Assembly: GCF_002159455.1 (NCBI RefSeq)
Contig: NZ_NFIQ01000027.1
Span: 1 to 45,951, forward strand
Origin: Flavonifractor sp. An306
GTDB lineage: Bacteria; Bacillota; Clostridia; Oscillospirales; Oscillospiraceae
Reading direction: 5' to 3'
Length of the DNA: 45,951 nucleotides
Below, in pieces: positions 26,513 to 35,061 of the stretch. The notes under the pieces were generated by a model. It was not told the origin of the DNA and ran no database searches. It worked only from the letters and a program-made list of their open reading frames with translations. The position numbers and the translations under genes were made by a program. The first letter of the stretch is position 1; each line of letters begins with the position of its first letter.

Positions 26513-27877
26513 TCAGCGCTGCTGCATGGGCACATAATCGGCGTGGGTGCCTACATATTTATAGGCCGGGCGGATGATCTTGCCCATGTTGATGAGCTCC
26601 TCAATGCGGTGGGCGGACCAACCGGCGATACGGGCCATCGCGAAGATGGGGGTATACAGCTCCAGGGGCAGGTCCAGCATGTGGTACACGAAGCCGGAGT
26701 AAAAGTCCACGTTGGCGGACACGCCCTTGTACATCTTCCGCTCCCCGGCGATGACCTCGGGCCCCAGCCGCTCCACCATGGAGTAGAGCTCGTATTCCTC
26801 GTTGCGGCCCTTCTCCCGGGACAGCTTCTCCACAAAGGAGTGGAGCAGGTTGGCGCGGGGGTCGGACAGGGAATACACCGCATGGCCCATGCCGTAAATG
26901 AGACCGGCCTTGTCAAAGGCCTTCTTGTCCAGCAGATCCTGGAGGTAGCGGCGCACCTCGTCCTCGTCCTTCCAGTCCTTCACCTGCTCCTTCATGTCCT
27001 CAAACATGCGCACCACCTTGATGTTGGCGCCGCCGTGCTTGGGACCCTTCAGGGAGGCCAGGGCGGCCGCCATGCAGGAGTAGGTATCGGTACCGGAGGA
27101 GGTAACCACATGGGTGGTGAAGGTGGAGTTATTGCCGCCGCCGTGCTCAGCGTGGAGGGTCAGACAGATGTCCAGCACATGGGCCTCCCAGAAGGAGTAG
27201 GTGGAGTCCGCCCGCAGCAGCGTGAGGATGTTCTCCGCCGCCGACAGCTCCGGCCGGGGGGCGTGGATATACAGGCTGCTGCCGCTCTTGTAGTTCCAGG
27301 CCTGATAGCCGTAGACACTGAGCATGGGAAACAGGGAGATAAGCTGCACGCACTGGCGCATGACGTTGGGCAGGGAGATATCGTCCGCCCGGTCGTCATA
27401 GGAGGCCAGATTGAGCACGCTGCGGGCCAGGGAGTTCATAATGTCGTGGCTGGGGGCCTTCAGGATCACGTCCCGCACAAAGTTATTGGGCAGGGACCGG
27501 TAGTAGGACAGCTGCCTGGTAAAGCTCTCCAGCTCCTCCTGGTTGGGCAGATGGCCCAGCAGCAGCAGATACGCGGTCTCCTCAAAGCCGAACCGGCCCT
27601 CCTTCAGCGCGCCCTCCACCAACTGCTCCACATCGACCCCGCGGTAGTAGAGCTTGCCGTCGCAGGGCAGCTCCTCCCCGTCCACAATCTTCTTGGCCAC
27701 GATGTCGGAGACCTCGGTGAGGCCCGCCAGCACGCCCTTGCCATTCAGGTCCCGCAGGCCCCGCTTTACGTCGTACTTTACAAAGTCGTCCGGATCAATG
27801 CTGCTGTTGCGCAGCGCCTGGGCCGCCAGCGCCTCGATCTCGGGGGTGATGTCGCAGTAGTTCGGATTGCTCGCCAT
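26513..27877 (-). CDS. gltA: Citrate synthase
   Basis: 454 residues. The catalytic residues read as His281 in KHGGAN, His332 in GMGHAVYSLSDPRA and Asp391 in NVDFYSGFVYHM, with LHAEHGGGNNST before them. The extended N-terminal region (SIDPDDFVKYDVKRGLRDLNGKGVLAGLTEVSDI) is like the Si-type citrate synthases of clostridia and differs from the E. coli zinc type. It condenses acetyl-CoA and oxaloacetate, probably as the start of an incomplete TCA route to glutamate, which fits the gdhA gene in the same window. GGAGG precedes the ATG. Confidence 0.96.
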   Translation of the reverse strand: MASNPNYCDITPEIEALAAQALRNSSIDPDDFVKYDVKRGLRDLNGKGVLAGLTEVSDIVAKKIVDGEELPCDGKLYYRGVDVEQLVEGALKEGRFGFEETAYLLLLGHLPNQEELESFTRQLSYYRSLPNNFVRDVILKAPSHDIMNSLARSVLNLASYDDRADDISLPNVMRQCVQLISLFPMLSVYGYQAWNYKSGSSLYIHAPRPELSAAENILTLLRADSTYSFWEAHVLDICLTLHAEHGGGNNSTFTTHVVTSSGTDTYSCMAAALASLKGPKHGGANIKVVRMFEDMKEQVKDWKDEDEVRRYLQDLLDKKAFDKAGLIYGMGHAVYSLSDPRANLLHSFVEKLSREKGRNEEYELYSMVERLGPEVIAGERKMYKGVSANVDFYSGFVYHMLDLPLELYTPIFAMARIAGWSAHRIEELINMGKIIRPAYKYVGTHADYVPMQQR

Positions 27878-27905
27878 AGAAAACCTCCATTCTCGTCCGT
27901 GCCAA

Positions 27906-27926
27906 CACAGCCCCCTGCGGGCTGTG
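27906..27926 (-). promoter_or_regulatory. Hairpin in the gltA leader
   Basis: CACAGCCC (27906-27913) pairs with GGGCTGTG (27919-27926). It lies 28 bp before the start codon in the 5' leader; the leader's promoter was not clear (TTGATT and TATGAT with an unfavourable 19-bp spacer around 27950-27975). Confidence 0.45.
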
Positions 27927-27994
27927 ACATTTCTGATAAGAAGGATATCATAAAAATGTTACCATTTTATGAATCAAAACGCAACCTTTCTTGC

Positions 27995-28024
27995 AAAAAA
28001 CGGCGGAGCTCCCTCCGCCGTTTT
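27995..28024 (-). terminator. Terminator of corA
   Basis: On the minus strand AAAACGGCGGA (28024-28014) pairs with TCCGCCGTTTT and ends in TTTTTT, four bases after the corA stop. Confidence 0.92.
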
Positions 28025-28027
28025 GAT

Positions 28028-28954
28028 TCAGAACAGGTCCTTCCGCTTCAGCAGGATGCCGGCGATCACGATGGCCACCGCCGCCACCGCCAGGGGAATC
28101 CACCAGAACTGGTCCAGGGGCAGGCCGGTGGTGATGTTCATGCCGTAGAAGCCGAAGATGATATTGGGTATGGTAAGCAGGATCGTGATGGAGGTCAGCA
28201 CCTTCATGATCACGTTCAGGTTGTTGGAGATCACGCTGGCAAAGGCATCCATCATACCCGAAATGATGGAGGAGTAGATATTGGCCATCTCAATGGCCTG
28301 GCGCACCTCAATGAGCACGTCCTCCAGCAGGTCGTGGTCCTCCTCATAAAGGGTAATGATGCGGCCCCGGAGGATCTTCTCCAGGGTGACCTCATTGGCC
28401 TTCAGGGAGGTGTTGAAGTAGACCAGTGACTTCTCCAGGTCCAGCAGCTGGATGAGCTCCTTGTTCCGCTGGGATTTGTACAGCTGCCGCTCCATATAGT
28501 TGTAGATCTTGTCAATCTGCTTCAGGTACTGCAGAAAGCGCTTGGCCACCTGGAGGAGCATATACAGGATAAAGCTGGTGCGCTTCTGGGTCTCGGCATT
28601 GCGCACCAGGCCGTCCTGAAAGTCCTTGAGAATGGAGGTCTCCTTCAGACAGACGGTAATGATGTGCTTCTGGGTGACGATGATGCCCAGAGGGAGGGTG
28701 GAGTACACCACCGCGTCGTCCTTCTCCACCGAGGGCACGTCGATGATAATGAGGGTCTGGCCGTCCTCGGTGTCGATGCGGGAGGTCTCCTCCTCGTCCA
28801 GGGCGGCCCGGAGGAAGGTGGGCTCCACCCCCAGGGTCACCGCCACCGTGTTCAGCTCGTCCTCGCTGGGGTAGGTCAGGTTCACCCAGCAGCCGTCCTG
28901 GACGGAATCCAGCCGGGTCATTTTTCCATTGATGGTCTTGTAGATGGAAAGCAT
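28028..28954 (-). CDS. CorA-family divalent metal transporter
   Basis: 308 residues. A soluble alpha/beta N-terminal domain and long helix (NKELIQLLDLEKSLVYFNTSLKANEVTLEKILRG) lead to two C-terminal membrane helices with the pore motif YGMNI after LTSITILLTIPNIIFGF, and a short positive end LLKRKDLF, as in CorA. It should be a pentameric Mg2+ (or Co2+/Ni2+) channel. A GTG at 28963 opens the frame, but AAAGG is at only one base from it and at ten bases from ATG 28954 (MLSIYKT), so the ATG is preferred. A structured transcript with its own terminator lies just upstream, which may control it. Confidence 0.92.
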   Translation of the reverse strand: MLSIYKTINGKMTRLDSVQDGCWVNLTYPSEDELNTVAVTLGVEPTFLRAALDEEETSRIDTEDGQTLIIIDVPSVEKDDAVVYSTLPLGIIVTQKHIITVCLKETSILKDFQDGLVRNAETQKRTSFILYMLLQVAKRFLQYLKQIDKIYNYMERQLYKSQRNKELIQLLDLEKSLVYFNTSLKANEVTLEKILRGRIITLYEEDHDLLEDVLIEVRQAIEMANIYSSIISGMMDAFASVISNNLNVIMKVLTSITILLTIPNIIFGFYGMNITTGLPLDQFWWIPLAVAAVAIVIAGILLKRKDLF

Positions 28955-28992
28955 TCCGCTCACGCCTTTCTGGGCGCGGGGGCCAAAAGGGC

Positions 28993-29184
28993 AAAAAAAT
29001 CCCCGCAGCCTGTTTCTAGCCGCCCCCGCGGGTCTCCCCGCCAGGGCACGCGGCGTCCAGGCGTGCGGGTCCGCCGGCCTTGCCGGTCAGACGGGGAGCC
29101 TGCGCGCCGCGTTTGGTACACTGTATGCTCGACTCAGAGAGTCACCGCTCACGGCGCATATCACTCCCTTATCATGTGTTGTCA
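28993..29184 (-). ncRNA. Candidate structured leader or ncRNA upstream of corA
   Basis: About 190 nt running from just after a strong promoter to a T7 tract (28993-28999). Reading the minus strand it folds into GCGCCG/CGGCGC (29152-29157 with 29104-29109) enclosing GAGTC/GACTC-type hairpin (29131-29143), then CTCCCCG/CGGGGAG (29092-29098 with 29034-29040) enclosing two hairpins, CCGGC/GCCGG (29074-29086) and GCACGC/GCGTGC (29046-29066), and finally a terminator-like stem GCGGCU/GGCUGC before the U7. It contains no open frame with a ribosome binding site. The placement suggests a metal-sensing leader of corA or an independent small RNA; I do not recognise the family, and the M-box core sequence was not found. 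Confidence 0.6.
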
Positions 29185-29189
29185 GGTTC

Positions 29190-29218
29190 ATTATATGCCT
29201 TTTCTTTCGGGATTGCAA
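29190..29218 (-). promoter_or_regulatory. Promoter of the structured RNA/corA
   Basis: Minus strand TTGCAA (29213-29218) and a perfect TATAAT (29190-29195) with a 17-bp spacer. Confidence 0.82.
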
Positions 29219-29237
29219 GGCTCTCTCGTTCAGGCAA

Positions 29238-29268
29238 GCCGCCGCGGGGCCATGGGCCCCACGGCGGC
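29238..29268 (-). terminator. Hairpin after ftsZ
   Basis: GCCGCCG-C-GGGGCC (29238-29251) and GGCCCC-A-CGGCGGC (29255-29268) pair with one mismatch. Only a TT follows on the minus strand, so termination may be weak or rely on another factor. It closes the dcw cluster. Confidence 0.65.
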
Positions 29269-29286
29269 TCCGGATTGCTCGGCTGC

Positions 29287-30420
29287 TCAGCGGCCGCCCC
29301 GGTTGAAGATCTTGAAGATATCCTCAAAGGGGTCGTCCGCAGAGGGGGCGGCAGCGGCGGGCTCCTTCTTCTGCTCGCTCTGCTCCTGTCCCGCCTGCTG
29401 CTCCCGGTTCTTCTTCTCCTTCTCCCCGGCGTTGGAGAACAGATTGTTGGGAATATTGTCCTCCCGCTCCTCAAAGCCGGTGGCAATGACGGTGACCCGC
29501 ACCTCGTCCTCCAGGGTGTCGTCGAAGGTGGCGCCGAAGATGATGAGCGCGTCGGGATGGGCGGCCTCCTGCACCATGTTGGCGGCCACGTCCACCTCGT
29601 CCAGGCCGATCTCGGTGGAGCCGGTGACGTTGACCAGCACGCCCTTGGCCCCGTTGATGGAGGTCTCCAGCAGAGGGCTGGAAATGGCCATCTTGGCCGC
29701 CTCCTCCGCCCGGTTCTTGCCGGCGGCCCGGCCCACGCCCATGTGGGCCATGCCGGCGTTCTGCATCACGGCGGTGACATCGGCAAAGTCCAGGTTGATA
29801 AGGCCGGTGTTCTTGATGAGGTCGGAGATGGACTGCACCGCCTGGCGCAGCACGTCGTCGGCGATCTCGAAGGCGTTGGCGAAGGTGATCTTCTGGTCAG
29901 TGGCCAGCTTCAGCCGCTCATTGGGGATGATAACCAGGCTGTCCACCCGGGTGCGCAGCTCCTCAATGCCCTTTTCCGCCTGCATCATCCGCCGGCGGCC
30001 CTCAAAGTTGAAGGGCTTGGTGACCACGCCCACCGTCAGGATACCCATTTCCTTGGCGATATCCGCCACAATAGGGGCCGCGCCGGTACCGGTGCCGCCC
30101 CCCATGCCGGCGGTAATAAACACCATATCGGTCTCCTCCAGCGCCTTGGAAATGGCGCTGCGGCTCTCCTCGGCAGACTTGCGCCCCACCTCCGGGTCGC
30201 TGCCCGCGCCCTGACCGCCGGTAAGCTTCTCGCCGATCTGAATCTTTACAGTAGCGCTGGACACATCAAGCGCCTGCTTGTCCGTATTCACCGCGATAAA
30301 ATCCACACCCTTGGTCCCGGTCTTGACCATCCGGTTGACCACGTTGTTGCCGCCCCCACCAACGCCGATGACCTTGATGGTAACGACGGTATCGGGACCG
30401 GTATCCAGCCCAAACGCCAT
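29287..30420 (-). CDS. ftsZ: Cell division GTPase FtsZ
   Basis: 377 residues. [16 protein letters not shown], the tubulin signature [12 protein letters not shown] (105-116), the T7 synergy loop NLDFADV (catalytic Asp) are all present, so it should polymerise into the Z-ring. The linker from about 320 is charged and Ala/Gln-rich. The last residues [16 protein letters not shown] differ from the usual D-I-P-x-F-L-R/N-R tail that binds FtsA, and no ftsA gene is in the cluster. AGGAGGAAC precedes the ATG. It is the last gene of the cluster and follows sbp by 62 bp. Confidence 0.97.
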   Translation of the reverse strand: MAFGLDTGPDTVVTIKVIGVGGGGNNVVNRMVKTGTKGVDFIAVNTDKQALDVSSATVKIQIGEKLTGGQGAGSDPEVGRKSAEESRSAISKALEETDMVFITAGMGGGTGTGAAPIVADIAKEMGILTVGVVTKPFNFEGRRRMMQAEKGIEELRTRVDSLVIIPNERLKLATDQKITFANAFEIADDVLRQAVQSISDLIKNTGLINLDFADVTAVMQNAGMAHMGVGRAAGKNRAEEAAKMAISSPLLETSINGAKGVLVNVTGSTEIGLDEVDVAANMVQEAAHPDALIIFGATFDDTLEDEVRVTVIATGFEEREDNIPNNLFSNAGEKEKKNREQQAGQEQSEQKKEPAAAAPSADDPFEDIFKIFNRGGR

Positions 30421-30482
30421 AATTGTTCCTCCTATGTAAAACGAATTCGTATTATCTCTCTATTTATGGGCAGAAAAATGAG

Positions 30483-30869
30483 CTATTTTGTACCCTCACC
30501 CTCCAAAGAACCCATATCTTGTTTTATTTTATCCCTCTTTTGCTTGGAGGTCAATAGCTCCCGCCGGATTTCCGCAAAGTTTTGGAACATTCTCGTTCCA
30601 AAGGCCACCACCGCCGCCAGGTAAAGGGGAATCCCCAGATTCTGGCCCAGCCAGGTGAGAAACACCGCGATAAGAGCATTTCCCACCGTGCCTGAGAGAA
30701 AGACATCCAGCTTGAACTCCCCGGCCACTCTGGCCCGGAAGCCCCCCAGGGCGGAGTCCAGCGCCGCCAGCAGCCCGGCGGCGGCATAGAGAGAGTATTG
30801 ACTGGGAATGGCCCAGGGGAACAGAAATCCCGCCGCCAGACCCGCCAGCAGTCCCACCAGCTCCAGCAT
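30483..30869 (-). CDS. sbp: Small basic membrane protein Sbp (DUF1290)
   Basis: 128 residues with four hydrophobic segments. ELVGLLAGLAAGFLFPWAIP, the AALDSALGGFRARVAGEFKLDVFLSGTVGNALIAVFLTWLG core (YlxR-like DSxxGG..A...G.F....F..GF..N) is diagnostic of DUF1290. In Bacillus sbp lies between ylxX and ftsA in the same cluster. It probably supports division or envelope assembly; function unproven. It overlaps the DUF881 gene by one base. Confidence 0.9.
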   Translation of the reverse strand: MLELVGLLAGLAAGFLFPWAIPSQYSLYAAAGLLAALDSALGGFRARVAGEFKLDVFLSGTVGNALIAVFLTWLGQNLGIPLYLAAVVAFGTRMFQNFAEIRRELLTSKQKRDKIKQDMGSLEGEGTK

Positions 30870-31627
30870 TACTCCTCACCCTCCTCCTCGCCCGGCGTCA
30901 CGGTATGGGCGTATTGATACTCTACGGTCCCGTTGTACTTGGGGATAAGCAGCAGGTCGCTGGGGGTCACCTTCACCGTGATCCCCCATTGGCTGAGCAC
31001 GTCCACCACCCCGTTGCGCATGGTCACGGCGTTATACAGGGTATCCGGGTCGCCGATGGCGAAGATGACGTAGGGGGCGGCGTATCGCCGGCCGTTCACC
31101 GTCACCACCGCTCCAGTGCAGCGCACCTCGCTGGTGGCCAGCAGCCGCTCCCCGTTGAGGGAGATGGCCTCCGCCCCGGCGGAGCGCAGCTCGTTGATCA
31201 CCGACAGCAGATCGTTGTCGTGGATTAAGTAGTCGGCCTCGTCGCCGGTGACGTTGGTGGAGCTGGAGTCCTCCAGGATCACCGTCACCCCCGGCCCCTC
31301 CACGTCAGTGAGGCCGGCGGTGATCTCCAGCTTGTCCAGCTCGGCCCGCAGGGCCTCGCTCCCCTCATCGCCGGAGGCCGCCTGGTCCCGGTAGAGGGCC
31401 AGCTCGCTCTGGAGCTGCTCCACCTGGTCGGCCAGGCCGTCCTTCTGGTCCATCAGCTCGTTGTACAGATTCTGCAGGGTCTCCAGCCGGCTGGCGGTGG
31501 CGGCGTCTGCCGCCCCGGTGAGCTTAACCCCCCGCAGCTGGGCCGCCAGCAGAAAGCCAACGATGGCGCAAACCACCACCACCGCCAGTTCCCCTTTGCT
31601 GCGCCGTTTCTTTTCATTCATCCGCAT
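30869..31627 (-). CDS. DUF881 family protein (YlxW/YlxX-like)
   Basis: 252 residues: short basic tail, one membrane helix (LAVVVVCAIVGFLLAAQL), a coiled coil (RLETLQNLYNELMDQKDGLADQVEQLQSELALYRDQ, about 47-85) and the DUF881 domain (GPGVTVILEDS, HDNDLLSVINELRSAGAEAISLNGERL, CTGAVVTVNG, PYVIFAIGDPDTL). These exported domains sit beside divIB and sbp in Gram-positive dcw clusters and are thought to act at the septum. AAGGAGAG precedes ATG 31627, inside ftsQ, so the genes overlap by 14 bp. Confidence 0.9.
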   Translation of the reverse strand: MRMNEKKRRSKGELAVVVVCAIVGFLLAAQLRGVKLTGAADAATASRLETLQNLYNELMDQKDGLADQVEQLQSELALYRDQAASGDEGSEALRAELDKLEITAGLTDVEGPGVTVILEDSSSTNVTGDEADYLIHDNDLLSVINELRSAGAEAISLNGERLLATSEVRCTGAVVTVNGRRYAAPYVIFAIGDPDTLYNAVTMRNGVVDVLSQWGITVKVTPSDLLLIPKYNGTVEYQYAHTVTPGEEEGEE

Positions 31628-32498
31628 TGTTCTCTCCTTGTGGGCTCTCGCTGGCCGCCGGCGGCTCGGTCTCCCCGCCGCCCTCTCCTTCCGGAGTGGG
31701 GTCGGGCTGGCCGGGCAGCCACCGGTCGGGCAGCAGGTGGGTCACCCTGCCCTCGTAGTTTTGGTCCAGGGTGCCGGAGCGGGCGATCCCCCGCTCATCC
31801 ATGCTCTCCAGGGCCCGTTTCAGCTCATAGGTCTCCTGGTCAAAATCCCCGTTCAGGGGGAAAATCACCGTCAGGTCCGCTCCATAGCCAAAGCGGATTT
31901 CATTTTCACTGCTCAGGTCCACAAAGCCGGTAAGGCTGCCGGTCATCTGCATCTCTCCGATGGCGGTAAAGAATTCCCGCAACCGGTCCAGCTTGTTCTG
32001 CTCCTCGGGGGCCACCGTCAGCCGCCCGCCCACCGACGGGTCCAGAGGGGTTAGCCCCATGACCTGGGGCAGATTTTCGGTGAGGGAGGAGTCCCCCGCC
32101 TCCAGGATCTTGCACCGGTGGTCCAGCAGCCAGCAGGTTCCCCCGCTCTCCACCCAGGCCACCGGCACGCTCTCTGTGACGTAAAACACCAGAGTGTCGG
32201 GCAGCTTGCGCTGAATGGATAGATCGTCCACATAGGGCAGGCGGGTGAGAATCTGGGAGATCATATGGCTTTTGTTCAGAGCGAACAGGTTGTCCCCCTG
32301 CTGCACGCCGGAGGCGGCGATGACCTCCTCCGCCGTATAGCGGCTGTTGCCCTCCACCAGCATGGTGTTCACCCGGAAAAACACCACGCAGCCCAGGATA
32401 ATGGCGGCAAGGATGAGCAGAATGGACAGCAGCTTATAGAGGCCGCCGAAGCGTCCCCGGTTGCGCCGCCTTCCTTTTCTGCTCCTTCTTGCCGCCAT
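31614..32498 (-). CDS. ftsQ: Cell division protein FtsQ/DivIB
   Basis: 294 residues. A basic tail (RRSRKGRRRNRGR), one membrane helix (LLSILLILAAIILGCVVFF), a POTRA domain (MLVEGNSRYTAEEVIAASGVQQGDNLFALNK, PYVDDLSIQRKLPDTLVFYVTE) and a beta domain with CWLLDHRCKILE make the FtsQ/DivIB layout; the acidic Pro/Glu tail is variable. It joins FtsL and DivIC at the septum and regulates FtsW-PBP. It is followed by the DUF881 gene with overlap and preceded by murA after 74 bp, in which a weak promoter (TATAGG near 32531) may lie. Confidence 0.93.
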   Translation of the reverse strand: MAARRSRKGRRRNRGRFGGLYKLLSILLILAAIILGCVVFFRVNTMLVEGNSRYTAEEVIAASGVQQGDNLFALNKSHMISQILTRLPYVDDLSIQRKLPDTLVFYVTESVPVAWVESGGTCWLLDHRCKILEAGDSSLTENLPQVMGLTPLDPSVGGRLTVAPEEQNKLDRLREFFTAIGEMQMTGSLTGFVDLSSENEIRFGYGADLTVIFPLNGDFDQETYELKRALESMDERGIARSGTLDQNYEGRVTHLLPDRWLPGQPDPTPEGEGGGETEPPAASESPQGENNADE

Positions 32499-32572
32499 GC
32501 CTTCGGTCTCCTGTCTGTTTGCTTCTTTCCTATACTATCTCACAAAAAGCATAAAAATGTGTAAAGATGCTC

Positions 32573-33838
32573 TTACGTTTTTCTGTCCTCCGCCACACGG
32601 CGGATCCGGGCCCCCAGGGCGGCCAGATCCCCTTCCAGGCACTGGTAGCCCCGGTCGATGTGGTGGAGGTCCTCAATCCGGCTCTCCCCCTCCGCCCCCA
32701 GAGCGGCCACCACCAGGGCGGCTCCGCCCCGCAGGTCGGAGGAACGGACCTGAGCGCCGTGGAGCCGGGGCACCCCGTACACCACCGACACCCGGCCCTC
32801 CACCCGGATGTCCGCCCCCATGCGAATGAGCTCATCCACATGGCGGTAGCGGCTTTCAAACATGTTTTCCACAAACACTGTGCAGCCGCTGCCCTTGCAC
32901 AGGGCGGCCATCACCGGCGCCTGAGCGTCGGTGGGAAAACCGGGATAGGGCGCCGTGCGGATGGGCCGCACCCCCTTCAGCGGTTTATCCCGGCGCAGGG
33001 AGATCACCCCCGGCTGGCTGCGGACGGCACACCCCGCCTCGGTGAGCACGGCGGTAACGGTGGACAGGGTGCGCCAGTCCACCCCGGTCACCTCCACCTC
33101 GCCCCCGGCGGCGGCCGCCGCCGCCAGATAGGTACAGGCCACGATCCGGTCGGCCATGACGGTATACGACCCGCCGTGGAGGGGCGCGCCCCCTTCAATG
33201 GTGATCACCGAGCTGCCCGCCCCCCGCACCCTGGCTCCCAGGGTGAGCAGGAAGTTCTGCAGGTCCACGATCTCCGGCTCCCGGGCGGCATTGGTAATGG
33301 TGGTGGTCCCCTTGGCGCACACCGCCGCCAGCATGGCGTTCTCGGTGGCCCCCACACTGGGCAGGGACAGCACGATGTCCGCCCCGTGGAGGGCGCCCTG
33401 ACAGAGCATCCCTCCCGGCTCCTCGGTGATGGTCCCCCCCAGGGCCCGGATGGCCGCCAGGTGGAGGTCGATGGGCCGGGGGCCCAGCTCGCACCCCCCG
33501 GGGGCGCACAGGCTGGCCCGTCCCATCCGGCCCAGCACCGCCCCCAGGAAGATCACCGAGGAGCGCATCTCCCGCATGAGCCGGTCGGGCACATCCCACC
33601 GGGTGGGGGCGGAGGCGTCCACGATGACCGCCGTCCCCTCCCGCCGGGCGGAGCAGCCCAGATGGCGCAGGATGGCCAGGGAGGCCTCCACGTCGGACAG
33701 GTCGGGACAGTTATGGATGACGCACTCCCCCGGGGCCAGCAGGGCGGCCGCCAGGATGGGGAGCACACTGTTCTTGGCCCCGTGGACCGCCACGGAGCCC
33801 TTGAGAGGGAAGCCTCCCTCCACCAGATATGTACTCAT
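32573..33838 (-). CDS. murA: UDP-N-acetylglucosamine 1-carboxyvinyltransferase
   Basis: 421 residues. Lys22-Asn23 (GAKNSVLP) and the catalytic cysteine Cys116 in APGGCELGPRPIDLH are intact, the latter being the residue that fosfomycin attacks. SVGATENAMLAAV, YPGFPTDAQAPVMA and ENMFESRYRHVDEL complete the enolpyruvyl-transferase fold. It starts peptidoglycan precursor synthesis with PEP. Its ribosome binding site (GGAGG) lies inside the 3' arm of an intercistronic hairpin, so translation may depend on murG translation. Confidence 0.96.
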   Translation of the reverse strand: MSTYLVEGGFPLKGSVAVHGAKNSVLPILAAALLAPGECVIHNCPDLSDVEASLAILRHLGCSARREGTAVIVDASAPTRWDVPDRLMREMRSSVIFLGAVLGRMGRASLCAPGGCELGPRPIDLHLAAIRALGGTITEEPGGMLCQGALHGADIVLSLPSVGATENAMLAAVCAKGTTTITNAAREPEIVDLQNFLLTLGARVRGAGSSVITIEGGAPLHGGSYTVMADRIVACTYLAAAAAAGGEVEVTGVDWRTLSTVTAVLTEAGCAVRSQPGVISLRRDKPLKGVRPIRTAPYPGFPTDAQAPVMAALCKGSGCTVFVENMFESRYRHVDELIRMGADIRVEGRVSVVYGVPRLHGAQVRSSDLRGGAALVVAALGAEGESRIEDLHHIDRGYQCLEGDLAALGARIRRVAEDRKT

Positions 33839-33841
33839 ATG

Positions 33842-33889
33842 CCTTCCTCCGCACTTGGGTTTTGGTACGCCATCCTATGCGGAGGAGGG
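33842..33889 (-). promoter_or_regulatory. Intercistronic hairpin covering the murA ribosome binding site
   Basis: CCTTCCTCCGCA (33842-33853) and TGCGGAGGAGGG (33878-33889) form a 12-bp stem with one mismatch. On the mRNA (minus strand) the 3' arm contains GCGGAGGAAGG, the murA Shine-Dalgarno sequence, and the 5' arm begins ten bases after the murG stop. Confidence 0.7.
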
Positions 33890-33898
33890 AATCGGGGT

Positions 33899-35035
33899 TC
33901 ATTTTCTCTGTTTTTTGCCCAGCAGGCCGGAGAGCACGCCGTATATCTGCTCCGCAGCGTCGGGCACCGCCATGGCCCGCAGGGCCGCCCCCATAGCCTC
34001 CCGCCTGTCCTTGTCGTTCAGGATCCCGGCGGCGGTCTGGTAGAGCTTTTCGCCGGAGCTCTCCCCCTCGGGCAGCAGCACCGCGCCTCCCGCCTGCTCC
34101 AGCACCCGGGCGTTCTTGGTCTGGTGGTCGGCCACCACGTTGGGGGATGGCACCAGAATGGAGGGCTTGGCGATAGCAGTGAGCTCGGAGATGGTGGAGG
34201 CCCCCGCCCGGCAGAGCACCAGGTCGGCGGCGGCCATCACCACCGGCATATCGTAGATATACTCCCGCACGTCGATGGCGGGGTGGCTGGCCGGATCGGC
34301 CCCCTTCTCCTTCAGGGCGGCCATCACCCGGGCAAAATCCCGGCCCGCCCCATGGATATGGTGAAAAGGCTCCCCGTCCCGGCACTCCAGAGCGATGAAG
34401 TCCATGATCTGGCGGTTCATCTCCTCTGCCCCCAGGCTGCCCCACACCGAGAGCACCAAGGGCCGCTCGTCGGTGAGGCCCAGCTTGGCCCGGGCCTCCT
34501 TCCGGGTATACTGGAAGAAGTCCCCCCGCACCGGGGTACCGGTGACCACCACCTTGGAGGGGTCGTCATAGTGGTTCTTGCTCTCGGCAAAGCCCACCAT
34601 CACCACGTCCACCACCTTGGACAGAGCCTTGGTGGTCAGGCCGGGAACGGCGTTGGACTCGTGGACGGCGGTGGGGATGCCCCGGGCGGCGGCGGCATTC
34701 ACCACCGGATAGGAGGCATAGCCGCCGGTGCCCACCACCAGGTCGGGCTTGAACCGGTCCAGAATGGCGTTGGCCTGCTTCTTGGACTTGTTCATGTTCA
34801 GCAGGGTTTTCATATTGTGGCCAATGGCCGCCGGGGAAAAGGAGCGGCGGAAATTGGTAATGGTCACCGTCTCGATGGGGTAGCCCTCCTTGGGCACCAG
34901 ACGGGTCTCCATTCCCCCGTCCGCCCCCACGAAGAGCACCTCACAGCCCGGATTGCGAGCCTGGAACATCTGGGCCAGGGCCACCGCCGGGTTCACGTGG
35001 CCCGCGGTCCCGCCGCAGGTAAAGAGGATTTTCAT
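33899..35035 (-). CDS. murG: MurG, UDP-GlcNAc transferase to lipid I
   Basis: 378 residues. The N-terminal glycine loop FTCGGTAGHVNPAVA (binds lipid I phosphate), VGTGGYASYPVV, HESNAVPGLTTK and the C-domain CRAGASTISELTAIAKPSILVPSP (UDP-GlcNAc site) identify MurG. It converts lipid I into lipid II on the inner membrane face. The apparent longer frame continues into ftsW in a different frame; the true ATG is at 35035 (MKILFTCGG). It lies 26 bp after ftsW. Confidence 0.97.
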   Translation of the reverse strand: MKILFTCGGTAGHVNPAVALAQMFQARNPGCEVLFVGADGGMETRLVPKEGYPIETVTITNFRRSFSPAAIGHNMKTLLNMNKSKKQANAILDRFKPDLVVGTGGYASYPVVNAAAARGIPTAVHESNAVPGLTTKALSKVVDVVMVGFAESKNHYDDPSKVVVTGTPVRGDFFQYTRKEARAKLGLTDERPLVLSVWGSLGAEEMNRQIMDFIALECRDGEPFHHIHGAGRDFARVMAALKEKGADPASHPAIDVREYIYDMPVVMAAADLVLCRAGASTISELTAIAKPSILVPSPNVVADHQTKNARVLEQAGGAVLLPEGESSGEKLYQTAAGILNDKDRREAMGAALRAMAVPDAAEQIYGVLSGLLGKKQRK

Positions 35036-35061
35036 ACTTCCACTTCCCTCTCGTAAACAGT

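Noticed and set aside
28964-29190. M-box (ykoK) magnesium riboswitch or 6S RNA upstream of corA
   Set aside because: Position and size would suit either, but the conserved M-box core (GTTAGGTGAGGCTCC-type) is not present, and I could not form the single long 6S helix with central bubble. Left as an unassigned structured RNA.
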